The notes beneath the pieces are model-generated. The model did not search any database, was not told the origin of the DNA, and saw nothing but the letters and a program-made list of their open reading frames with translations. A stretch of 5,397 nucleotides of DNA. Origin: CAZEDU01 sp964511185 (GTDB taxonomy: Bacteria; Myxococcota; Myxococcia; Myxococcales; Myxococcaceae). The position numbers were made by a program, and so were the translations under genes. The DNA is taken from positions 1 through 5,397 of the forward strand of contig CAZEDU010000199.1 of NCBI GenBank assembly GCA_964511185.1, in the 5' to 3' direction. Shown here in pieces: positions 1 through 5,397 of the stretch. Positions within the stretch are counted from its first letter, which is position 1, and each line of letters starts with the position of its first letter.

Positions 1-331
1 AGACCACGATCGGCGGGGAGAGCACCTCGGCCGCCGACGCGCTCACGCTCGGCTGCGAGCGGATCACCTTGCGCGCCTCGAACGTCATCTTGCGGCTGGT
101 GTTGCCCACCTGGACGATCTCCCCTTCGACCTCCAGGTAGTCGCCCGCATGCACCGGCGCCAGGAACTCGATGGCGTCGTAGGCGCGGAAGAGGCCCTCG
201 TCCCCGTCGTGTCGAATGAGCAGCTCGGTCGCCACGTCGCCGAACAGCCCGACCACGCGCGCGCCGTCGACGAGCTGTCCGCCGTAGTGCGCATCATGGA
301 GCGACATGCGCAGCCTCAAGGTCGCTTTCAC
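1..331 (-). CDS. kal: 3-aminobutyryl-CoA ammonia-lyase (partial, C-terminus off the left edge)
   Basis: Hotdog-fold lyase that removes ammonia from L-3-aminobutyryl-CoA to give crotonyl-CoA, the last nitrogen-releasing step of lysine fermentation; cytoplasmic. I translated this frame by hand: 110 codons are visible. Landmarks are RMSLHDAHYGG (residues 8-18), LVDGARVV (20-27), LFGDVATELLIR (29-40), DGDEG (42-46), EFLAPVHAGDYLEVEGEI (55-72) and VGNTSRKMTFEARKVI (75-90), ending at SPPIVV. These match what I remember of the Fusobacterium/Clostridium Kal family, which is about 125-130 residues, so only some 15-20 residues should be missing. The start is GTG at 331, whose GTGA overlaps the kamE stop by 4 bp; a GGGAG lies 7 nt upstream. 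An ATG at 307 (codon 9) is an alternative, but it would remove a conserved N-terminal strand. The lysine-pathway context supports Kal over a generic hotdog thioesterase. Confidence 0.9.
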   Translation of the reverse strand, partial: MKATLRLRMSLHDAHYGGQLVDGARVVGLFGDVATELLIRHDGDEGLFRAYDAIEFLAPVHAGDYLEVEGEIVQVGNTSRKMTFEARKVIRSQPSVSASAAEVLSPPIVV

Positions 332-1113
332 TTCGGCTCTCCCGCGTGGTGTTGCCCTTCCGGCTCCTTGCCCATCCGCTGGAGCACGGTGTGCACGATG
401 AAGTTGGCGACGTCGGACGGCTTGGTCCCCGGGCCGAAGCCCGCATCGAAGCCCAAGCCGGCCGCGAGCTTGTGATCGACCCGCGGCCCGCCCAACAAGA
501 GCAGCATCTTCCCGCGGACGCCCGCCTTCTCCGCCGCCTCGATGAAGTGCCGCGCGTTGTCCTTGTGCACGTCCCGCTGCGTGACGACCTGGCTCACCAG
601 GATGGCGTCCGCGCCCTTCTCGATGGCGCGGCGGATCAGCTCTTCGTTCGGCACCTGGCTGCCCAGGTTGTACGCGTCGAACCAAGGGTAGCGCTCGAGC
701 CCGTAGTCGCCGGCGTAGCCCTTCATGTTGAGGATCGCATCGATGCCGACCGTGTGCGTGTCGGTGCCGGTGCAAGCGCCGAGCACCACCAGCCGCCGGC
801 CGATCTTCTCCTCGATGAGCGCGTTGAGCTCGTCAAACCCGAGCTTCTTGACCACCACCTCGGGCGCGTCGACTTGGCTGTAGTCGATGGCGACCGGCGT
901 GTGGGCGTAGACGATGAAGAAGGTGTAGTTGTCGGCGACGGCCTCGGCCGAGGCGACCTTGATGTCGGTGAGCCCGAGCTTCTCGCAGAACAGGCGCGCG
1001 GCCTCCTTGGCCTTCTCGGAGACCGGGACCGGCAGAGTGAACGAGAGCTGCACCGCGCCGTCGTCGCGGCGGTCGCCGTAGGCGCGAATCAGATGCGCAG
1101 CGGGCTTCGACAT
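328..1113 (-). CDS. kamE: lysine 5,6-aminomutase, beta (cobalamin-binding) subunit
   Basis: Small subunit of the adenosylcobalamin- and PLP-dependent beta-lysine/D-lysine 5,6-aminomutase; 261 residues, close to the roughly 262 I recall for the Clostridium sticklandii protein. Residues 1-80 form the N-terminal domain that packs on the alpha subunit. A Rossmann-like B12 domain begins at RRLVVLGACTGTD (106-118). The base-off cobalamin motif DxHxxG is D118-T-H120-T-V-G123, so H120 is the predicted cobalt ligand. K131 (in NMKGYAGDYG) is the predicted PLP Schiff-base lysine: it sits 11 residues after the histidine, the same spacing as His133/Lys144 remembered from C. sticklandii. SQV (174-176) and LLLLGGPRVDHK (204-215) are further family blocks. 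The separate 261-residue subunit argues against ornithine 4,5-aminomutase, where this domain is fused to the large subunit. The start at 1113 has GAGG 6 nt upstream. The last ~12 residues (PEGQHHAGEPK) look like a loose polar tail. Confidence 0.96.
   Translation of the reverse strand: MSKPAAHLIRAYGDRRDDGAVQLSFTLPVPVSEKAKEAARLFCEKLGLTDIKVASAEAVADNYTFFIVYAHTPVAIDYSQVDAPEVVVKKLGFDELNALIEEKIGRRLVVLGACTGTDTHTVGIDAILNMKGYAGDYGLERYPWFDAYNLGSQVPNEELIRRAIEKGADAILVSQVVTQRDVHKDNARHFIEAAEKAGVRGKMLLLLGGPRVDHKLAAGLGFDAGFGPGTKPSDVANFIVHTVLQRMGKEPEGQHHAGEPK
339..343 (-). promoter_or_regulatory. Shine-Dalgarno deciding the kal GTG start
   Basis: GGGAG read on the minus strand, 7 nt before the GTG at 331 and lying inside the last codons of kamE. 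Its good match and spacing favour the GTG start over the internal ATG at 307 and imply translational coupling of kal to kamE. Confidence 0.55.
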
Positions 1114-1119
1114 CGTTCA

Positions 1120-1123
1120 CCTC
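1120..1123 (-). promoter_or_regulatory. Shine-Dalgarno of kamE overlapping the upstream stop codon
   Basis: GAGG on the minus strand with a 6-nt spacer to the kamE ATG. It overlaps the TGA (1124-1122) of the preceding small gene, so ribosomes terminating there are placed at the kamE start. This suggests that translation of the small gene and kamE are linked. Confidence 0.5.
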
Positions 1124-1583
1124 ACTTCGCGTACGTGACGCTCGAGACGATCTTGCCGACCAGCGGCTCGAAGCGCTTGGCCCGCTGGGCCTCGTAGGTG
1201 AAGGTCAGCACCAGCTTGTGGTGTCCATTGCAGCCCACGTACGTCTCGGTCATCAGGTCGAGCGTGCCGCCGTCGAGCGATCCCACGTCCTTCGCCACGC
1301 GGCGCGCTGCGGGCGCCCCGCCCACCTGGGTGCGCTGCCACCCCTTGGACCCGAGCGCGTGCAGCAGCTGATCGAGGCACTGGCCCGCTTCGCGCGGAGG
1401 CGAGACCGGCATCGCCGTCACCTCGAAGCTCGCGTTGCCGGAGGGGGCGTCGTAGCGGCTGGCGCCGTCGCGCATCGACGCGCTCCACACGCCCGGCACC
1501 TGCATGCGCAGCGGCCCGTTCACCACCTTCACCAGCTCGTCGGCCTGCGTGACGAGCGACAGCAAGAGCAACGCCAGTGTCAT
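1122..1583 (-). CDS. putative exported protein of unknown function, between kamD and kamE
   Basis: I do not recognise a named family. The 153-residue product starts MTLALLLLSLVTQADELV: a short hydrophobic run (residues 3-12) and a TQA|D site that looks like signal peptidase cleavage after A14, but with no basic residue before it, so the signal is atypical. The remainder is predicted to be soluble and alpha/beta. It has two cysteines (C69, C118) that could form a disulfide if exported. The layout resembles PsbP/DcrB/DUF1795-like small secreted proteins: a PLRMQVPGVWSAS opening (24-36), then a small-residue loop, SFEVTAMPV (52-60), a helix DQLLHALGSKGW (71-82), a strand KLVLTFTYEA (123-132), and a final helix-strand FEPLVGKIVSSVTYA (138-152). 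That resemblance is weak inference. The ATG at 1583 forms an ATGA overlap with the kamD stop and has GGAG 5 nt upstream; the stop is 8 bp before kamE. Frame continuity, RBS and packing make it a real gene. A role in the aminomutase complex is unlikely if it is exported. Confidence 0.8.
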   Translation of the reverse strand: MTLALLLLSLVTQADELVKVVNGPLRMQVPGVWSASMRDGASRYDAPSGNASFEVTAMPVSPPREAGQCLDQLLHALGSKGWQRTQVGGAPAARRVAKDVGSLDGGTLDLMTETYVGCNGHHKLVLTFTYEAQRAKRFEPLVGKIVSSVTYAK

Positions 1584-3130
1584 GCCGACTCCAGGATTTC
1601 CAAGAACGGGTTGAAGTACTCGGCGTCCTTCTCGACCACGCCTTCGAGCCCCTTGCCGCCGGTCTCGGCGCGCTTGACGTCGCCGAAGCGGCCCTTGCCG
1701 ATGGCGGCGACCATGCCTTCGTCGCGGCACTCCTGGAGCAGCTCCAAGGCCTTGCCGAAGACGAAGCGCGCGCGTTGGGCGATCTTGCCGTCTTCGCGCA
1801 CCACGAACTCCTCGTCGATGCCGCGGGCGGCGCGGTGCACGTAGCTGCCGGTCTTGAGCGCCACGTAGCGGTCGGCGAGCAGCGGCGTGTGCATCGCCTC
1901 CGTCATCATGCCGAGCAGCTGAATGCCCTGCCGCGTCCAGACGGCGACCAGGTCGGCCATCGTGTCGTACGCGTGCGAGAAGAAGATGTCGGTTTGCTTG
2001 TGCTTGGTCGGCGGCATGTACTTGAGCGGCGCGTCCGGGAAGCAGCGCCGCACCAGCATGGCCTGCGACAGCTCGAGCAGGAGCGTCTCCGGGCGGTGCG
2101 GATCGATCTCGTACGAGTGGCCCAAGCCCAGCTGCCAGTCTTGGAGCCCCGCGCGCTTGGCGAACGACTCGTTGATGAACTGGCTGGCGATCACCGTGTG
2201 CGCGGCCTCGTATGCGTCGGCCGTGGTGATGTAGTTGTCCTCGCCCGTGTTGATGATGATGCCGGCGAGCGCGCAGATGCGGCGTGAGAAGTACTGGTCG
2301 ATGAAGGTGCGCCGCATGTTGATGTCGCGGAAGAGGATCCCGTACATCGCGTCGTTGAGCAGCATGTCGAGCCGCTCGTAGGCCGCGCAGAAAGCGATCT
2401 CGGCCATGCACAAGCCCGAGGAGTAGTTGGTGAGCTGGATGTAGCGGCGCAGCTTCCTCGACTCGTCGTCGAGCGCCTCGCGCATGATGCGGAAGTTCTC
2501 CTGCGTGGCGTAGGTGCCTCCGTACCCTTCGGTGGTGGCGCCGTGCGGCACGTAGTCGAGCAGCGACTGGGCGGTGGAGCGGATCACCGCGATGACGTCG
2601 GCCCCGGCCTGCGCCGCCGCCCGCGCCTGATCCACGTCGTCGTGGATGTTGCCGGTGGCGACGATGACGTACTTGTGAGGCGTCGGCCCCATCGGGAATT
2701 CTTGGCGCAGCGCGTCCCGGGCGGCGATGCGCGACCGGAGCTCGTCGGCCGCCGCGCGGGCCTCGGCGCGAATGTCGTCCTGGAGCCTCTGCTCTTCGGC
2801 CGGCGGCAGCGGCTGGAGCTGAGCGGGCGTCAGCGCGGCGAGGCGCTCGACGGCCTGGAGCGGGCTCGCGGCGCCCATGCGCAGCGCGCGGCCGTACCAG
2901 TAGGCCGCGCCCCGGCCGAGCACGCCCGCCGCTTGGAGCTTGTCGACGATCAAGTTGACCTGCGGCACGCCGCCGGCCCCGGCGCCGGAGAAGCCGAACA
3001 TGCGCAGCACCGTTCGTTCGATCGACACCGTGGTGTGGCGGCGAATGAGCGCGAAGACCGGCTCGGTGATCTCGCGCGCGAGCGAGCGGGCCTGGTCGAT
3101 GAGCGCGTCGTCGATGAACGGACCCGGCAT
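1580..3130 (-). CDS. kamD: lysine 5,6-aminomutase, alpha (catalytic) subunit
   Basis: Large subunit of the adenosylcobalamin/PLP enzyme that migrates the terminal amino group of L-beta-lysine (or D-lysine) from C6 to C5, giving 3,5- (or 2,5-)diaminohexanoate; cytoplasmic alpha2beta2 complex with KamE. It is 516 residues long, the length I recall for C. sticklandii KamD. The N-terminal helix block with RRHTTVSIERTVLRMFG (30-46) is typical. An Ala/Arg/Glu-rich helical segment spans ~100-145 and the TIM-barrel core runs from ~150 (PTPHKYVIVATGNIHDDVDQ) to ~430. Residues reported for PLP/substrate binding in the clostridial structure fall on identical numbers here: R184, S189, Y263, R268, D298 (in NTGEDNY) and K370 (in PLKYMPPTKHK). 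No active-site loss is visible. It lies 59 bp after kdd, and its stop overlaps the next gene by 4 bp. The start is the only in-frame ATG; upstream in-frame codons offer no ATG, GTG or TTG as far as the gap's CTT AAG. GGGG lies only 2 nt before it, so the RBS is poor. Confidence 0.97.
   Translation of the reverse strand: MPGPFIDDALIDQARSLAREITEPVFALIRRHTTVSIERTVLRMFGFSGAGAGGVPQVNLIVDKLQAAGVLGRGAAYWYGRALRMGAASPLQAVERLAALTPAQLQPLPPAEEQRLQDDIRAEARAAADELRSRIAARDALRQEFPMGPTPHKYVIVATGNIHDDVDQARAAAQAGADVIAVIRSTAQSLLDYVPHGATTEGYGGTYATQENFRIMREALDDESRKLRRYIQLTNYSSGLCMAEIAFCAAYERLDMLLNDAMYGILFRDINMRRTFIDQYFSRRICALAGIIINTGEDNYITTADAYEAAHTVIASQFINESFAKRAGLQDWQLGLGHSYEIDPHRPETLLLELSQAMLVRRCFPDAPLKYMPPTKHKQTDIFFSHAYDTMADLVAVWTRQGIQLLGMMTEAMHTPLLADRYVALKTGSYVHRAARGIDEEFVVREDGKIAQRARFVFGKALELLQECRDEGMVAAIGKGRFGDVKRAETGGKGLEGVVEKDAEYFNPFLEILESA
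1589..1592 (-). promoter_or_regulatory. Shine-Dalgarno fixing the start of the small exported-protein gene
   Basis: GGAG on the minus strand, 5 nt before the ATG at 1583, inside the last kamD codons. The codons just upstream in this frame contain no other usable start, and a longer product would bury the hydrophobic signal-like N-terminus, so this start is preferred. Confidence 0.5.
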
Positions 3131-3189
3131 GGCCCCAAGAGCATACGCCCGCCCGGGAGGACGCTTAAGTCTTCGGCGCCCCGCCCCGC
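3131..3189 (-). promoter_or_regulatory. kdd-kamD gap with weak promoter-like pair
   Basis: This is the longest non-coding stretch in the window. Read on the minus strand, TTAAGC (3168-3163) and TATGCT (3145-3140) are separated by 17 nt, matching 3/6 and 4/6 positions of the sigma70 -35/-10 consensus. Initiation about 7 nt downstream would place the 5' end only a few bases before the kamD ATG, giving a nearly leaderless transcript, in keeping with the lack of a well-spaced Shine-Dalgarno. The gap also holds two tandem GGGGC units (3187-3178) and an imperfect short inverted repeat around CCCGGG (3151-3156 region). There is no convincing terminator: no strong stem followed by a T-run. In DNA this GC-rich, such weak matches may be chance. 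Confidence 0.2.
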
Positions 3190-4230
3190 TCAGCGGTATC
3201 GATCACCGAACAGCTTGAGGAGACTGGGGTTTTGCCTCAAGAGGTCGAGCGTGAGCTCGGCGTGGCCGGGCACGTAGCCGTTGCCGATGAGGAGCGTCGC
3301 GTCCTTGGCGACGCCCTCCGCCCCGAGCGCGGCCGCGGTGAAGCGGGTCGCCATCGAGAAGAAGATCGCCGTTCCGCCGGGCTTGATCGAGAGCAGCGTG
3401 GCCATTTCGGTGTTGGGGACCGACGCGCAGTTGACGATCAGATCGCACAGCTGGCCGCTGGTCGCGCGTGAGACGTGCTCGAGCACGGTGACGGCCGCGG
3501 TCGCGTCGACCGCGAGGGACTCGTCGCACAGGCCGATCGCGGCGAGCCGCTCGAGCGCCTGGGCGGAGATGTCGAGCGCGAGGAGCTTTCCGGTGTCCGC
3601 GAGCGACCGCCGGGCCTGGGCAAGGCACAACGCGCCGCTCTTCCCCGCCCCGAGCACGGCGACCGTCATGCCAGGCCGCACGTGACGCGCCACGAGCGCC
3701 GGAGCGCCGCACACGTCGAGCGCGGCGAGCGCGATCGCCTCCGGCAGATCCGATGGAAGCTTCGCGTAGATGCCGGTCGCGAACAGGATGGCGCGGCCGT
3801 GCACGTCGAGGCGGTCGATCGCCGTGTGCACCGCGACCACCTCCGAGAGCTCCAAGGGCGTGAGGGTCAGGCTGACCAGCGTCGCGATGCGATCGCCGAC
3901 CGAGAGCTTCCCCGCCGCCGGATGCGCCGGCCCCACCTCGCGCACCTTGCCGATGAGCATGCCGCCGGACCCGGTGATCGGGTTGTGCAGCTTGCCGCGC
4001 GTCCGCACGATGTCGCCGATGCGCGCGGCGATCTTCTCGGGCGAGCCGCCCACCTCTTCCTTGATCTGCGTGAACGACGCCGCGTCGACGTTCAGGCTCT
4101 CGACGTCGATGGCGAGCTCGTCCTCGCCCAAGGGCAACGTCGGGTCGAGCCGCTGCGCCTGCTGCGGGAGCACGCCGGGCTCGTTGATCACGCGCCGCAG
4201 GCCGTAAGGATCGCGAGGCATGCCCGGCAT
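3190..4230 (-). CDS. kdd: L-erythro-3,5-diaminohexanoate dehydrogenase
   Basis: NAD(P)-dependent oxidative deaminase (EC 1.4.1.11) that converts the KamDE product 3,5-diaminohexanoate into 5-amino-3-oxohexanoate plus ammonia; cytoplasmic. It has 346 residues, near the family's usual ~340-350. N-terminal landmarks match Kdd as I remember it: YGLRRVINEPGVLPQ (9-23), ESLNVDAASFTQIKEE (44-59) and HNPITGSGGMLIGKV (82-96). A medium-chain-dehydrogenase-like Rossmann domain follows, with VAVLGAGKSGAL (190-201; GxGxxG at 194-199). D220, at the end of the second strand (LLALD), favours NAD+ over NADP+. LIVNCASVPNTE (264-275), IKPGGTAIFFSMAT (282-295) and IGNGYVPGHAE (315-325) continue the domain, which ends complete at KLFGDRYR. 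The ATG at 4230 lies 32 bp after the esterase stop. M4 (4221) is a possible alternative; neither has a strong Shine-Dalgarno (an AGG lies 10 nt before the first). The adjacent kamDE confirms the specific name over a generic alcohol dehydrogenase. Confidence 0.93.
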   Translation of the reverse strand: MPGMPRDPYGLRRVINEPGVLPQQAQRLDPTLPLGEDELAIDVESLNVDAASFTQIKEEVGGSPEKIAARIGDIVRTRGKLHNPITGSGGMLIGKVREVGPAHPAAGKLSVGDRIATLVSLTLTPLELSEVVAVHTAIDRLDVHGRAILFATGIYAKLPSDLPEAIALAALDVCGAPALVARHVRPGMTVAVLGAGKSGALCLAQARRSLADTGKLLALDISAQALERLAAIGLCDESLAVDATAAVTVLEHVSRATSGQLCDLIVNCASVPNTEMATLLSIKPGGTAIFFSMATRFTAAALGAEGVAKDATLLIGNGYVPGHAELTLDLLRQNPSLLKLFGDRYR

Positions 4231-4262
4231 TCAAGCGCGACCTGTTGGTGGAGGACAGTCTT
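4231..4262 (-). other. short spacer between esterase gene and kdd
   Basis: These 32 bp contain no stem followed by a T-run and no recognisable promoter. The only ribosome-binding candidate for kdd is a weak AGG about 10 nt before the ATG. The spacing is compatible with the esterase and kdd sharing one transcript. Confidence 0.4.
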
Positions 4263-5270
4263 TCAAGCGACTTTCAACTTCGGCCCCATCACCTGAAGCG
4301 AACGGTCGTAGCGGTAGTTGATCCCCATGTGGCCGTCGTCGAACTCCTCGTGAACGACGTCCACGCCCGCCTCCTTCAGCGAGCGCACCACCCGGCGGGC
4401 GCCCCACTGCAGGTTGAACTCGTCGCGGGTGCCGCAGTCGATGAACACCGTCTCGAGCGACCGAAACGCGTCCAGCCGCTTGGGCACGAAGTGAACGGGA
4501 TCGTTCTCCATCCAGCGATTCCAGACGCGCGCGTCGCGCTCGAGCGTGTCCAGCGAAAACGGGAGCTCGAGGTTGAGCGGCGCGCCGGGCTTGGGAGAGT
4601 ACGCCGCCGACATCGCGATGGTGTCGATGCAGGTGTGATCGTCGCCTCGCATCTTGGTCGCGTCCGCGCGGCGAATGAACTCGCGGTACCACGGCTCGAC
4701 GCCGCCGGCCTTGGCGAACGCCGCGGCCGCCTTGGGAAAACCAACCGGGTAGCTGAGCTCGAAGCCCGCGTCGCCGGAGTGGCAGCCCACGTGCGCGAAG
4801 CGATCGGAATGCAGGCCCGCGAGCAAGAGGGCCCCGAAGCCGCCCGAGCTCTTGCCGACCAGCGCCCGCGAACGCCGCTCCGGCAGCGTCCGAAAGCGCC
4901 GATCGACCCAATCGACGACGTCGTGCACGACGTAGTCGCCGTAGCGGCCAATCGCCTCGCTGTTCTTCCACTGGCTGCCCCCGAACGCGGTCCAGCCATC
5001 CACGAAGACGCCGATCATCGGCGGCACCGCGCCGGCCTGAACCAGCCGATCGAGCCGCTCGGGCACGTGCGGCGTGAACGACGAGACGTTCAGCCAGGAC
5101 AGCCCGCTGCTGCCGAACCCGTGCAGGAAATAGGTGACCGGGTAGCGCTGGCGCGAGCCCGCGTAGCCGGGAGGCAGGTAGATGGGCGTCGGGCGCGTCG
5201 TGGGATCGCCGAGGGGATTGCCGGCGAGCGAAGGCGCTTCGAGGTCGTGGACCTGGACCGAGCCTTTCAT
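4263..5270 (-). CDS. esterase D / enterochelin-esterase-like alpha/beta hydrolase
   Basis: A 335-residue serine hydrolase of the putative esterase (PF00756-type) group; the natural substrate cannot be told from sequence. It has no signal peptide or membrane segment, so it is probably cytoplasmic. Visible elements in order: IYLPPGY (30-36), the oxyanion-loop region YFLHGFGSSGLSW (47-59), FVDGWTAFGGSQWKNS (89-104), the nucleophile elbow VGKSSGGFGAL (138-148; GxSxG with S141), VGCHSGDAGFE (161-171), the probable acid D283 in IDCGTRDEFN (277-286), and the catalytic H314 in DDGHMGINYRYD (311-322). The triad is therefore intact and the length is full. The elbow reads GKSSGG rather than the GHSMGG common in S-formylglutathione hydrolases, so I do not call it FrmB/EsD. 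The start ATG overlaps the stop of the upstream DNA glycosylase (ATGA). kdd follows after 32 bp, so co-transcription with the lysine genes is possible, but a function in that pathway is not evident. Confidence 0.88.
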   Translation of the reverse strand: MKGSVQVHDLEAPSLAGNPLGDPTTRPTPIYLPPGYAGSRQRYPVTYFLHGFGSSGLSWLNVSSFTPHVPERLDRLVQAGAVPPMIGVFVDGWTAFGGSQWKNSEAIGRYGDYVVHDVVDWVDRRFRTLPERRSRALVGKSSGGFGALLLAGLHSDRFAHVGCHSGDAGFELSYPVGFPKAAAAFAKAGGVEPWYREFIRRADATKMRGDDHTCIDTIAMSAAYSPKPGAPLNLELPFSLDTLERDARVWNRWMENDPVHFVPKRLDAFRSLETVFIDCGTRDEFNLQWGARRVVRSLKEAGVDVVHEEFDDGHMGINYRYDRSLQVMGPKLKVA

Positions 5271-5397
5271 TTGGCGAACTTCTTCATCACCAGCTGCAGG
5301 TCAGCCCACGCCAGCTTCTTCTCGGTGGGCGTGCGCAGCAGATAGGCCGGGTGGAACGTAGGCATCAGCGGGATGCCTTCGTACTCGCGCCAACGCC
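5267..5397 (-). CDS. family 4-type uracil-DNA glycosylase, C-terminal fragment (5' end off the right edge)
   Basis: Hand translation of the minus strand from the right edge gives 42 codons and a TGA at 5269-5267. The block EGIPLMPTFHPAYLLR (residues 6-21 of the fragment) is the C-terminal signature of the SPO1-polymerase-related/type 4 uracil-DNA glycosylases, with the conserved HPAYLLR histidine that acts on the flipped-out base. The helix EKKLAWADLQLVMKKF (25-40) is the usual family ending. The enzyme excises uracil from DNA in base-excision repair; in this family a 4Fe-4S cluster is bound by N-terminal cysteines, which lie outside the window. Only about a fifth of the protein is seen, so distinction from the related type 5 enzymes is not secure. 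Its stop overlaps the esterase start by 4 bp. Confidence 0.85.
   Translation of the reverse strand, partial: RWREYEGIPLMPTFHPAYLLRTPTEKKLAWADLQLVMKKFAK

Noticed and set aside
346..1197. Long plus-strand open frame opposite kamE
   Set aside because: It is antisense to a gene with clear family motifs. Its translation is rich in Arg/Val/Asp/Leu, as expected from the complement of GC-biased codons, with no recognisable motif.
1577..2287. Plus-strand open frame opposite kamD
   Set aside because: It is a shadow of kamD codon bias: low-complexity composition and no domain signature.
1584..2411. Upstream in-frame extension of the small exported-protein gene into kamD (minus strand)
   Set aside because: The extended part is Arg/His-rich shadow sequence in another frame of kamD. 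The ATG at 1583 with its GGAG and ATGA overlap explains the start.
328..3130. Ornithine 4,5-aminomutase (OraS/OraE) as an alternative to KamDE
   Set aside because: In OraE the B12 domain is fused to the large subunit and OraS is much smaller. Here the B12 domain is on a separate 261-residue subunit, and kdd and kal are neighbours.
3151..3189. Possible terminator between kdd and kamD
   Set aside because: There is only an imperfect short inverted repeat and GGGGC repeats, with no strong hairpin plus T-run on the minus strand.
4245..5345. 366-codon plus-strand open frame opposite the esterase gene, longer than the esterase itself
   Set aside because: The minus-strand esterase has an intact catalytic triad and motif order. 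The plus-strand translation shows only Arg/Val/Ala/Glu-rich shadow sequence and runs through the 4-bp overlap of two real genes.

Overview
The window is GC-rich throughout. All recognisable genes lie on the minus strand, so transcription runs from the right edge to the left edge. Tight packing (three 4-bp stop/start overlaps) and strongly GC-biased third codon positions suggest a high-GC bacterium. A myxobacterium or related deltaproteobacterial-type lineage would fit, but that placement is inference from gene content and composition; no rRNA or marker gene is present.

In transcription order: (1) the last 42 codons of a family 4-type uracil-DNA glycosylase (right edge to 5267); (2) a cytoplasmic esterase-D-type alpha/beta hydrolase (5270-4263) whose start overlaps the glycosylase stop; (3) kdd, 3,5-diaminohexanoate dehydrogenase (4230-3190); (4) kamD, the catalytic alpha subunit of lysine 5,6-aminomutase (3130-1580); (5) a 153-residue putative exported protein of unknown function (1583-1122); (6) kamE, the cobalamin-binding beta subunit (1113-328); (7) kal, 3-aminobutyryl-CoA ammonia-lyase (331 to the left edge, lacking only its C-terminal end). 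The only non-coding stretches are 32, 59 and 8 bp. There is no RNA gene, mobile element, CRISPR array or notable repeat.

Genes 3, 4, 6 and 7 belong to the lysine fermentation (3-keto-5-aminohexanoate) pathway. KamDE moves the terminal amino group of L-beta-lysine from C6 to C5 using adenosylcobalamin and PLP. Kdd oxidatively deaminates the 3,5-diaminohexanoate. After an acetyl-CoA-dependent cleavage (Kce, not in the window), Kal removes ammonia from 3-aminobutyryl-CoA to give crotonyl-CoA. KamA (lysine 2,3-aminomutase), Kce and a CoA-transferase are absent from the window and would be expected nearby.

The most unusual point is the unknown gene with a signal-like N-terminus wedged between the two aminomutase subunit genes. 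It is coupled to kamD by an ATGA overlap and sits 8 bp from kamE. A second oddity is the start of kamD: it has no well-placed Shine-Dalgarno, and a weak promoter-like pair just upstream would give an almost leaderless message.
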